Assembly (NCBI RefSeq): GCF_001922545.1
Contig: NZ_CP018744.1
Coordinates: 186,001-250,000, forward strand
Direction of reading: 5' to 3'
DNA: 64,000 nucleotides
Source of the DNA: Borreliella garinii
GTDB lineage: Bacteria; Spirochaetota; Spirochaetia; Borreliales; Borreliaceae
Made by a program: the position numbers and the translations under genes. The notes below the pieces were generated by a model, which was not told the DNA's origin, made no database searches, and was given only the letters and a program-made list of their open reading frames with translations. This document shows, one piece after another, positions 57,570 through 64,000 of this stretch. How positions within the stretch are numbered: the first letter of the stretch is position 1; each line of letters starts with the position of its first letter.

Positions 57570-58298
57570 TTAATAAACTAACCTAAGTTTTATTGATGTT
57601 TCAAGACTCAATCCTTTAATCATGTCTATCTCAAACTTCAGTGTTTTTGAGTTAATCTGTTTGAATCCAAATTGTTCTTGAATATTTCTAGAAGTCTTAA
57701 CTATAAGATTAAGTTTTGAATTGTCAATAAGTTCACTTGCTTTAGAGGTAAAATCCGATAAAAAATAAACCAAAACATCTTTATATTCTTCAGCAGACAT
57801 TGGAATCTCATCTGATGGCAAAAGAGCAGCAAGTGCATCGCTAATATATTCTTTATTTTCATTAATATTCTTAGTAGCATTTTCTAAATTAACATCAAGT
57901 TCAATAATATTTTTACCATCTTTTTTTTCTATCTTAAACACAGACATATCAGATTTTTTCATATAATCACCTAAAATTTTAATTAAATTATCGAACTTAA
58001 CAACTAAATTAATAGAATCTCCCTGGGTTTTAATACTCAAAAGCTTAAGTCCAAACTTTTCCTCCCCATCTTTAAAGTATTTTTTTATTTCATCTACAGG
58101 GAAAAGAGGCATGCTTGCAATTTCTTCCCCCACCAAAGTTGTTAAGAGTTCTTTTCTAATTTTTTCAAATTCTCTATTAACATTGATCAATATTGAAACA
58201 ATGCCGCTAATATCATCTTTTAACTCAATTTCGACATTAGAACTACAAGCAAAGAAGATAAAAAACAATAAACTCAAGCTGACAAAGCGCTTTCTCAT
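57570..58298 (-). CDS. Lipoprotein of unknown function
   Basis: A 242-residue lipoprotein: basic start MRKR, hydrophobic core LSLLFFIFF and lipobox ending FFAC with the lipidated Cys18. The mature part is acidic and mixed alpha/beta, without a recognised domain; it resembles the simple lipoproteins of spirochaetes that carry a helical middle (residues 95-190). No tether-like Ser/Asn linker follows the Cys, so periplasmic placement is at least as likely as surface exposure. Orthologue by order: BB0628. Confidence 0.82.
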   Translation of the reverse strand: MRKRFVSLSLLFFIFFACSSNVEIELKDDISGIVSILINVNREFEKIRKELLTTLVGEEIASMPLFPVDEIKKYFKDGEEKFGLKLLSIKTQGDSINLVVKFDNLIKILGDYMKKSDMSVFKIEKKDGKNIIELDVNLENATKNINENKEYISDALAALLPSDEIPMSAEEYKDVLVYFLSDFTSKASELIDNSKLNLIVKTSRNIQEQFGFKQINSKTLKFEIDMIKGLSLETSIKLRLVY

Positions 58299-58381
58299 AA
58301 CAAACTCCTAACTAATATACAGTTAAAAACTATTATAATAGAATATATAGCTATAAAGCAATAAAATTAAAGGAGACCCCT

Positions 58382-59653
58382 ATGGTGCAAGATAAAACAC
58401 TAGAACCAAAATTTTTTCAAAGCCTACTAGACAATAGTCCTACCCCTTATCACTTAGTAAATTATATTGAAGAGAAATTAATAAAGTATTTTAATGCACA
58501 ACAATTAAAACTTGATGAAAAATGGAAAATTGAAACAGGATCTTATTACATAAAAAAAGAAGGAACTAGCCTTATTGCCTTTAATATTGATGTAAAAAAA
58601 AAATATGAACCTTTTCTAATAGCAGCAGCACATACAGACAGTCCGGGATTAAAATTAAAAATAGATGCAACAGAAAAAACAGGTGACGTGTTCTACAACC
58701 ATATTGAAGTTTATGGTAGCCCAATAATTTCTACTTGGCTTGACAGAGACTTAAGCTTAGCAGGAATTATATATTTCAAAAAAAATAAGAATATTAATTC
58801 AAAATTAATCAATATTAAAAACATAGGAATTATTCCAAACCTTGCAATCCATTTAAACCGACAAATCAACGAAGGATTTAAATACAATACTCACGACAAT
58901 TTAACAGTAATAAATAGCACTAAAAAAACAATAAAAGATAATATCTTAGAACAACTTGGAATAGAATATGAAAATTTTCTATCTTGTGATCTAATATTCA
59001 CAGAATCACAACCTTCTAAAATAATAGGAACTGAAGGAGAATTTTTAGCCTCTAAAAATCTTGATAACAAATCGGGATGCCATGCAATCATGAACTCTTA
59101 TATCCACACAAGCAATAATAAAAATAAAATAGCTGTATTTTTTGATAACGAAGAAGTAGGATCTTTAACCTCAAGAGGCGCTGATTCCAATCTTTTATCA
59201 GAAGTTTTAGAAAGAATCGATCTTGCTCTTAACTTAACCAGAGAAGAGCATTTAATAAAAACAAACAAATCATTTAATATATCTATTGATAGCGTTCACG
59301 GCATTCATCCAGGATATGCATCTAAACATGATCCAAACTATCAAGCGACTCTAAGTAAAGGTGTAGTTGTAAAAAATAGCGCAAATTTCAGATACGCAAC
59401 AACTTCAACAGGATTTGCAAAATTAAAAAATTTGGCTATTAAAAATAATATTAAGATTCAAGAAATAATAATGAAAGCAAATGTTCCTTCAGGCACAACA
59501 ATTGGTCCAATCTCAAATGCAAGAACAGGAATAGAAACTATTGACATTGGAACACCGATGTGGGCAATGCACTCCCTACGCGAAACAGTATCAATAGCTG
59601 ACCATATAGAAGCAATTAAATTACTAAGAGCTTTCTTTGAAAAAGGGATTTAA
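58382..59653 (+). CDS. apeB: M18-family aminopeptidase
   Basis: Cytosolic dinuclear metalloaminopeptidase, 423 residues, typical of family M18 (aspartyl aminopeptidase-like). Metal-binding and catalytic blocks: AAAHTDSPGLKLK (first His and Asp), FDNEEVGSLTSRGADS (Glu pair), and the C-terminal TSTGFAKL and PSGTTIGPISNARTGIETIDIGTPMWAMHSLRE (last metal His). GGAGA precedes the ATG. It should release N-terminal residues from imported peptides, important for an amino-acid auxotroph. Labels calling the orthologue a prolyl dipeptidyl peptidase are not supported by these motifs. Confidence 0.94.
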   Translation: MVQDKTLEPKFFQSLLDNSPTPYHLVNYIEEKLIKYFNAQQLKLDEKWKIETGSYYIKKEGTSLIAFNIDVKKKYEPFLIAAAHTDSPGLKLKIDATEKTGDVFYNHIEVYGSPIISTWLDRDLSLAGIIYFKKNKNINSKLINIKNIGIIPNLAIHLNRQINEGFKYNTHDNLTVINSTKKTIKDNILEQLGIEYENFLSCDLIFTESQPSKIIGTEGEFLASKNLDNKSGCHAIMNSYIHTSNNKNKIAVFFDNEEVGSLTSRGADSNLLSEVLERIDLALNLTREEHLIKTNKSFNISIDSVHGIHPGYASKHDPNYQATLSKGVVVKNSANFRYATTSTGFAKLKNLAIKNNIKIQEIIMKANVPSGTTIGPISNARTGIETIDIGTPMWAMHSLRETVSIADHIEAIKLLRAFFEKGI

Positions 59654-59655
59654 AA

Positions 59656-60204
59656 TTGGAAAAAATAAAAGAAATAATTGTAGTTGAAGGGAAAGATGAT
59701 CTTAAAAGAATAAAAGAATCTTTTGACTGCACAGTAATAGAAACAAAAGGATTTGCTTTAAAAATCGAAACTATTAAATTATTAAAAAAAGCCTTAAAAT
59801 ACAAAGGAATAATAATTTTAACAGACAGCGATAAATCTGGAAATATTATTAGACAAAAAATAGTCAAACATCTAGGAGAAAACAATAAAATAAAACATGC
59901 ATATCTTAATACTAAAGATACCGAAGTTGAATCAGTAAATAAAACAGAAATAATAAAAATACTTAAAGAAGTTGGCACTTTATCTAAAGATAATCAAAAA
60001 GATTTATTAACATTAAGCGATTTACTAGAAATTGGCATAATAGGAGAAAATTCAAAAGAAAATAGACAAAAAATACAAAAGCGTCTTTGCCTGGGATATG
60101 GAAATAACAAAAAACTCTTAGAAAGACTTAATTACTTCAAAATAACAAAAACAGAACTAAAAAAACAATTAGCTCCCCCAGAAGGACTTGAACCTCCGAC
60201 CTAG
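59656..60204 (+). CDS. rnmV: Ribonuclease M5 (TOPRIM), 3' end inside an antisense tRNA gene
   Basis: Processes the 5S rRNA precursor. 182 residues. The TOPRIM core is VVEGKDDLKRI with catalytic Glu and LTDSDKSG with the Asp pair. Start codon TTG, two bases after the aminopeptidase stop, within its AAAAGGGA. The last eleven residues (APPEGLEPPT and stop) are read from the complement of the 3' half of the tRNA-Asn gene, and the TAG stop lies in the tRNA anticodon arm. Such endings are often annotation artefacts, but here the frame is continuous with the conserved protein, so the overlap is real as sequence. Confidence 0.9.
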   Translation: MEKIKEIIVVEGKDDLKRIKESFDCTVIETKGFALKIETIKLLKKALKYKGIIILTDSDKSGNIIRQKIVKHLGENNKIKHAYLNTKDTEVESVNKTEIIKILKEVGTLSKDNQKDLLTLSDLLEIGIIGENSKENRQKIQKRLCLGYGNNKKLLERLNYFKITKTELKKQLAPPEGLEPPT

Positions 60205-60244
60205 TGGTTAACAGCCACCCGCTCTACCACTGAGCTATAGGGGA
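60173..60244 (-). tRNA. tRNA-Asn (GTT)
   Basis: A 72-base tRNA on the minus strand. Acceptor stem TCCCCTA/TGGGGGA (one T-G pair), discriminator G, D-arm GCTC-AGTGGTAGA-GC, anticodon stem GGTGG/CCACT with loop CTGTTAA and anticodon GTT, T-arm GGAGG-TTCAAGT-CC. CCA is not encoded. The 3' half overlaps the convergent RNase M5 gene. Confidence 0.97.
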
Positions 60245-60261
60245 AATTGAACACTAGGAAT

Positions 60262-60290
60262 ATTATCTTAAATTTAAAAATTTTTGTCAA
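60262..60290 (-). promoter_or_regulatory. Near-consensus promoter of tRNA-Asn
   Basis: Minus strand: TTGACA, 17-base spacer, GATAAT, eleven of twelve consensus bases. The TGA inside the -35 box is the stop codon of the LysM amidase gene upstream. Confidence 0.88.
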
Positions 60291-62383
60291 TTATTTTCTA
60301 ATATTTTTAAAATCCCATTAGCAAGAATTTTGGAATCTTGATCTCTAAGCTTAGAAGACCTAATAGACCAAGCTTCCTCTGGAAATGCTAAATTTCTAAC
60401 TTCTATTAAAAGCTTCGTCATTACTATATTGTTTCTTAAAACATGGAGATTTTGACCCTTAATATAAAAACTTCTTTTCATTCCTTCTGTAATTTTTTCT
60501 GCTGCAGACTTTGAATGAATATCATATTTTTTTTCGTCATCTTTTTGATAATAAAACCCCATGCTCTTAGGCGCTCCAACACTATTATCTGCATGTAAAC
60601 TAAAAAAGGCTATATCCTTATCTTTAATATTTTTATATTTACTAACAATGTTTTTAACAACGACCAATCTTTTTTTAAGGCCTGATGGAGTGCCACTTAT
60701 CCAGGAATCAACAGTATCATTTTTATTTAGGTCATAATCATTGTAAACCTCATTTTTAACATTAACAAAAGTATTATTAGCAAAAACACTATTCCTAATT
60801 AAATGATCAGGAGCTAAAATAGTAAGCTCAACATTGGCCCCTTCTTGTTTAAGGTATACATAAAGCCTTAAAGCAATATCATAAACATATTCATCTTCAA
60901 CAACAAAAACCTCGTTTCCAAGACCATCTCTAGATTTAACAATAGCTCCAGGATCAAGGCCCCCGTGCCCGGGATCAAGAATTATTAACTTATCTTTAAG
61001 TCTTGAGCCTTTATTAAACCTAGAATTTACCAACTTTTCAAAACTTTTGAAAAGTTGAGTCGCCTTTTTATAAGAATTTAAAGGAGAATGCCAATCTTCT
61101 GAATAAAACTCACTTGGCTGACTTATCTTTTTAGGTCTATACCAATAATAGAAATCACCAACAACCTCAAATATTGGTATTTTGGAGTCTAAAATAACCA
61201 AAGAACTAATATCAAAAAGATCTTGATTGATAGTAGTTCCAAAAGTATTTAAATTTAGCTTTTTGTTTTTGCTTGAGGGAAGATTAACTATTGTTTGAAC
61301 TTTATTAGAAAAATTAGCGCTAGAATCAACCTTGTTTTTAATAAATAAATCGTTTTTAGATTTAATTATAGAAGAATCAAGTAAAAGTTTTTTATCAAAA
61401 ATTTTCAATTTTTGATCGTGCATAATATTGTTATTACTTAAATTATTCCAATTTTTAAGATCCTCAATTAAAACACCATAGTGCCTGGCAATGCTATATA
61501 AAGTCTCCCCCACAGCAACTGAATGATAAATAAACTGATTACCTGTTTTTTCCTCAATTTTTAAATTTTTCTCAACAGGCTTTTCTAAATCATTGTTTAC
61601 AATCTTTACAACATTTAGCAATGAGCCTGCTTTAAGATTAACAGCTCGATTGCCATTAAGAGCTACAAGATCTCTAGCAGTAAGGCTATAAATATAAGCT
61701 ATTCTGCCAAGAGTTTCTCCTTTTTTAACATAATGAAAATTAACACTCTCGGTCGCTTTCTTTAAAAAAAGCCGTTGACCAATCTTTAATTTATCATCAT
61801 TAAGAAAATTGAATTTTAAAATATCCTTAGAACTAATATCAAAATCCTGAGCAAGTTTTGAAAGTGAATCGCCTTTTTTAACTACATAAGGCTTTAAAAA
61901 ATCAGGCTCAGTTAATACAAGTTTCATTCCAACTTTAAGGTCTTTAGAGCGTAAATCATTCCAAGCTATTATCTCTTCTTGGCTTATTCCAACAAGCTTT
62001 GAAACGCTCTCAACAGTGTCACCCTCTTTTGTGGTATAAAGAATTGCCCCTTTCTTAACAGATTCTAACGAATTAAGAGAATTATTGACTTTATGAGTAA
62101 TGTTCTGATCTAAATTAGAATTACTTGGAATAATTAATATTTGACCCACCCTAATATTGTCAACATTAAGTTTATTAATCCTTTTAAGATCATTTAATTT
62201 AGCTTTATATTTAATTGCAATTGAAAAAAGAGTATCTCCTTTGACAACCTTATACTCAAAATCAGCATTAAGATTAATAGGACTTATTATTGAAAAATAA
62301 AATAAAATAATAAGTTCTATAATTTGCAAAACACCAAGAGTTTTACTTTTCCTTAATGCCAGTATTTTGAACAATGTAGTCAT
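60287..62383 (-). CDS. LysM-repeat N-acetylmuramoyl-L-alanine amidase
   Basis: A 698-residue exported peptidoglycan amidase. After a hydrophobic signal (about 21-38) come five LysM repeats, starting near residues 45, 110, 170, 217 and 288 (each with a GDTL/GDSL/GETL core and an N-x-x-x-L-x-x-G type end), then a linker of about 110 residues and an Amidase_3 domain beginning LIILDPGHGGLDPGA near 475, with FFSLHAD as second zinc site and LLIEVRN for the catalytic Glu. LysM repeats hold it on peptidoglycan. The first ATG overlaps the upstream gene by 41 bases; a later in-frame TTG at L19 is a possible start. It probably acts in septum or flagellar-associated wall remodelling. Confidence 0.92.
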   Translation of the reverse strand: MTTLFKILALRKSKTLGVLQIIELIILFYFSIISPINLNADFEYKVVKGDTLFSIAIKYKAKLNDLKRINKLNVDNIRVGQILIIPSNSNLDQNITHKVNNSLNSLESVKKGAILYTTKEGDTVESVSKLVGISQEEIIAWNDLRSKDLKVGMKLVLTEPDFLKPYVVKKGDSLSKLAQDFDISSKDILKFNFLNDDKLKIGQRLFLKKATESVNFHYVKKGETLGRIAYIYSLTARDLVALNGNRAVNLKAGSLLNVVKIVNNDLEKPVEKNLKIEEKTGNQFIYHSVAVGETLYSIARHYGVLIEDLKNWNNLSNNNIMHDQKLKIFDKKLLLDSSIIKSKNDLFIKNKVDSSANFSNKVQTIVNLPSSKNKKLNLNTFGTTINQDLFDISSLVILDSKIPIFEVVGDFYYWYRPKKISQPSEFYSEDWHSPLNSYKKATQLFKSFEKLVNSRFNKGSRLKDKLIILDPGHGGLDPGAIVKSRDGLGNEVFVVEDEYVYDIALRLYVYLKQEGANVELTILAPDHLIRNSVFANNTFVNVKNEVYNDYDLNKNDTVDSWISGTPSGLKKRLVVVKNIVSKYKNIKDKDIAFFSLHADNSVGAPKSMGFYYQKDDEKKYDIHSKSAAEKITEGMKRSFYIKGQNLHVLRNNIVMTKLLIEVRNLAFPEEAWSIRSSKLRDQDSKILANGILKILENN

Positions 62384-63305
62384 AAATTATCCAATAATAA
62401 TCATATTTTTTGAAGAAAAAAGTATATCTTTTGGAAATATAAAAATGCCCATCGTCAAAATATAAATCAGCAATTACTTTGCCCGCAGTATCAGAATAAG
62501 TTGTCTCAATAATAGAAAATTCATTTGGTGCTTTTGAAATATCTGAATTATTAGAATTCCATAAATATTCCTTATACTCTTCAAGTACATTTTGATTAGG
62601 AACAGATGATAACTTTTGTTTATAAAGGTATGCTTTGCCTTTATCGTTTAATAATAAGCCTTCAATATCAAGATATAAAAAGAATTTTTCTTTTTTTCCA
62701 AGCTGTAATGCCTTTAATAAATATTTAACAATTTCGTCGGGAGACAGTTTTTTCTTTTTCAGAATATCTTGAATATCCTTATTTTCAGACAAATTAACAA
62801 GATCTATACTGCCTGGATTTTCATCAAAACTATCATTTAAAAAAAGCGTAATAATATTGGATTCTTTTTTCTTAGATGGATCTGAAATGTCTGGGAAAAA
62901 AACACCCTTAACAAAATAAACTCCATCTTTACTAAACTTAACAAATTGATTTAAGTTAATAACTGCAGAAAACTTTTCATTAGGTCTTAAACTCATATTT
63001 CTAACAGGAATAGCAACATTTTTAGATCTCATCTTAACATATTCAATAGGTCTTTTAACTTTAATATTGGTGGTATCAGTAACATCAAAATCAAAGCCAA
63101 AAGAATTAATATCGCCTATTTCTAAAGTTAAAACACTGTCAGATGTATTACTAAGAGAAACTTCAATAAAAACATTACTATTGACACGATAAATAGATTG
63201 ATTAAAAAACTTGATTTTAAAATCAAGGTCCTTATAATCCTTCGCAAACAAAACAAAAGAAATATTCGTAAAAAAGACACAAAAAAGTAATTTTCTAATT
63301 TTCAT
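62343..63305 (-). CDS. Exported protein upstream of the LysM amidase
   Basis: A 320-residue protein with a signal peptide (MKIRKLLFCVFFTNISFVLFA, cleavage near 21). The first half (25-150) reads as an immunoglobulin-like beta-sandwich (FKIKFFNQSIYRVNSNVFIEVSL and DGVYFVKGVFF); the second half (190-320) is alpha/beta and ends in a FYISKRYTFFFKKYDYYWIIYDY segment resembling NTF2/SnoaL-like cores. These are impressions, not profile hits. It overlaps the amidase gene start, so the two are coupled; a periplasmic partner of the amidase is plausible. Orthologue by order: BB0624. Confidence 0.8.
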   Translation of the reverse strand: MKIRKLLFCVFFTNISFVLFAKDYKDLDFKIKFFNQSIYRVNSNVFIEVSLSNTSDSVLTLEIGDINSFGFDFDVTDTTNIKVKRPIEYVKMRSKNVAIPVRNMSLRPNEKFSAVINLNQFVKFSKDGVYFVKGVFFPDISDPSKKKESNIITLFLNDSFDENPGSIDLVNLSENKDIQDILKKKKLSPDEIVKYLLKALQLGKKEKFFLYLDIEGLLLNDKGKAYLYKQKLSSVPNQNVLEEYKEYLWNSNNSDISKAPNEFSIIETTYSDTAGKVIADLYFDDGHFYISKRYTFFFKKYDYYWIIYDYIVQNTGIKEK

Positions 63306-63358
63306 AAGCTCCCCTCAAAACCTAACCACATTATATATAAAGAAAGTAATAATACCTA

Positions 63359-63376
63359 TAGTATATTATTATACTA
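63359..63376. promoter_or_regulatory. Inverted repeat in the mfd divergent promoter region
   Basis: TAGTATA/TATACTA with a four-base centre, about 25 bases before the mfd ATG and in the region that must hold promoters for both mfd and the divergent exported protein. The right arm includes TATACT, a possible -10. Operator role is a guess; AT-rich DNA makes chance palindromes common. Confidence 0.35.
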
Positions 63377-63401
63377 AATAAATTAAACAAAAAGGTAAAA
63401 A

Positions 63402-64000
63402 ATGAATATAGATGAAGAACTAACAAAAATATTAAAAAATAATTCCAATTTAAAAAAAATGAAAGAATTTTTAGAGCAAAATACATTTTTTTCACTAACA
63501 GGATATGAAGGATTTTTCAAGGCTTTTTTAATTAAAAAAATTAAAGAATATAGCAAAATCGGAAAAATAATATTAATAGTTAAAGACGAGCATACATTAG
63601 ATAACATCAAAAATGATTTAAAAGTAATTACAAATCAAATCTTTGAGCTAAACTATTTCAGTCCCCTTGTATACAAAGGGATTGGCTCAAAAAGTACGAT
63701 CTTTAACGAAAGAATCAAATTCTTGATCAATTTTTATAAAAAAAATCCTGGAATATATATTACAGTATTAAAATCACTACTAAGTAAAATACCCGATAAA
63801 AATACATTACTAAACAATGTATGTAAAATTGAAAAAAATACTAATATTAATAGAACAGACATTGAAAAGACTCTTGTAACATTAGGATATGAAAAAACAT
63901 TAAGAGTAACAATTCCAGGAGAATTTGCAATAAAAGGAGAAATTATAGACCTATACCCTTTTGGAGAAGAAAGTCCAATAAAAATTGTACTAAACTTCGA
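63402..64000 (+). CDS. mfd: Transcription-repair coupling factor Mfd (partial, N-terminus only)
   Basis: The first 199 residues of Mfd, running off the right edge. The UvrB-homologous N-terminal domain is recognised by LTGYEGFFKAFLIKKI, the IYITVLKSLLSKIP block and EFAIKGEIIDLYPFGEESPIKI, which matches the VRGGILDIFP...PxRIE motif of Mfd/UvrB. The full protein should release stalled RNA polymerase and recruit UvrA. AAAAAGG lies six bases before the ATG. Helicase motifs are outside the window. Confidence 0.9.
   Translation, partial: MNIDEELTKILKNNSNLKKMKEFLEQNTFFSLTGYEGFFKAFLIKKIKEYSKIGKIILIVKDEHTLDNIKNDLKVITNQIFELNYFSPLVYKGIGSKSTIFNERIKFLINFYKKNPGIYITVLKSLLSKIPDKNTLLNNVCKIEKNTNINRTDIEKTLVTLGYEKTLRVTIPGEFAIKGEIIDLYPFGEESPIKIVLNF

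Noticed and set aside
63383..63610. Minus-strand ORF of 75 codons at the start of mfd
   Set aside because: Lies over the conserved Mfd start and its promoter; composition is that of an antisense shadow.

Overview
The window is a chromosomal segment from a Lyme-disease spirochaete (Borrelia/Borreliella burgdorferi sensu lato). The evidence is the very high A+T content, a class I lysyl-tRNA synthetase, a FlaA/CheA/CheW/CheX/CheY operon, BosR, separate nhaC and pot genes, and a gene order that matches, in reverse, the block I remember as BB0623 to BB0678 of strain B31. I cannot fix the species from sequence alone. There are no insertion sequences, phage genes, CRISPR arrays or rRNA genes, and no gene-free stretch longer than 300 bases.

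Layout. Positions 1-2182: permease (partial) and ATPase of a nucleoside/sugar-type ABC importer, minus strand. 2427-5501: a plus-strand operon with tightly overlapping genes, namely a HAD phosphatase, two proteins without assigned function (the second with a voltage-sensor-like membrane domain plus a HAMP domain) and an exported protein. 5541-11621: the flaA-cheA2-cheW3-cheX-cheY3 motility operon, minus strand. 11699-16176: cell-wall and envelope genes (GerMN-like protein, amidase, glycosyltransferase, lipoprotein, DUF192 protein, zinc-ribbon protein). 16282-22501: era, lysS, gpmA, rpiA, a degenerate HemW and dnaJ-2. 22498-28716: groEL and the yajC-secD-secF export genes. 28907-32204: the bosR operon. 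32235-34519: ptsG and nanE. 34688-39317: rbgA and the spermidine/putrescine importer potABCD. 39365-42163: two tandem NhaC antiporters. 42425-45421: zwf and pncB. 45425-54120: recC-recB-recD followed by tRNA-Asp. 54274-57529: a small exported Cys-rich protein, fruK and the fructose PTS. 57570-64000: lipoprotein, M18 aminopeptidase, RNase M5, tRNA-Asn, a LysM amidase, an exported protein and the start of mfd.

The genes fit a fermentative, auxotrophic parasite. It imports sugars through PTS, nucleosides and polyamines through ABC systems, and nicotinate via PncB. It runs glycolysis and the oxidative pentose phosphate branch (gpmA, zwf, rpiA) and swims with periplasmic flagella. Minus-strand genes look like leading-strand genes (Val/Gly/Phe/Ser-rich products) and plus-strand genes like lagging-strand genes (Lys/Asn/Ile/Thr-rich products), so the replication origin probably lies beyond the right end of the window.

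The observations most worth following are: nanE apparently starting at an AUU codon; a HemW that has lost its radical-SAM cysteines; a voltage-sensor-like plus HAMP protein with no output domain; a CheW-methyltransferase fusion in the flaA operon; three genes whose -10 box lies 6-7 bases before the start codon (leaderless candidates); and two tRNA genes whose consensus promoters are embedded in the 3' ends of the preceding genes, one of these tRNAs also supplying the stop codon of RNase M5.
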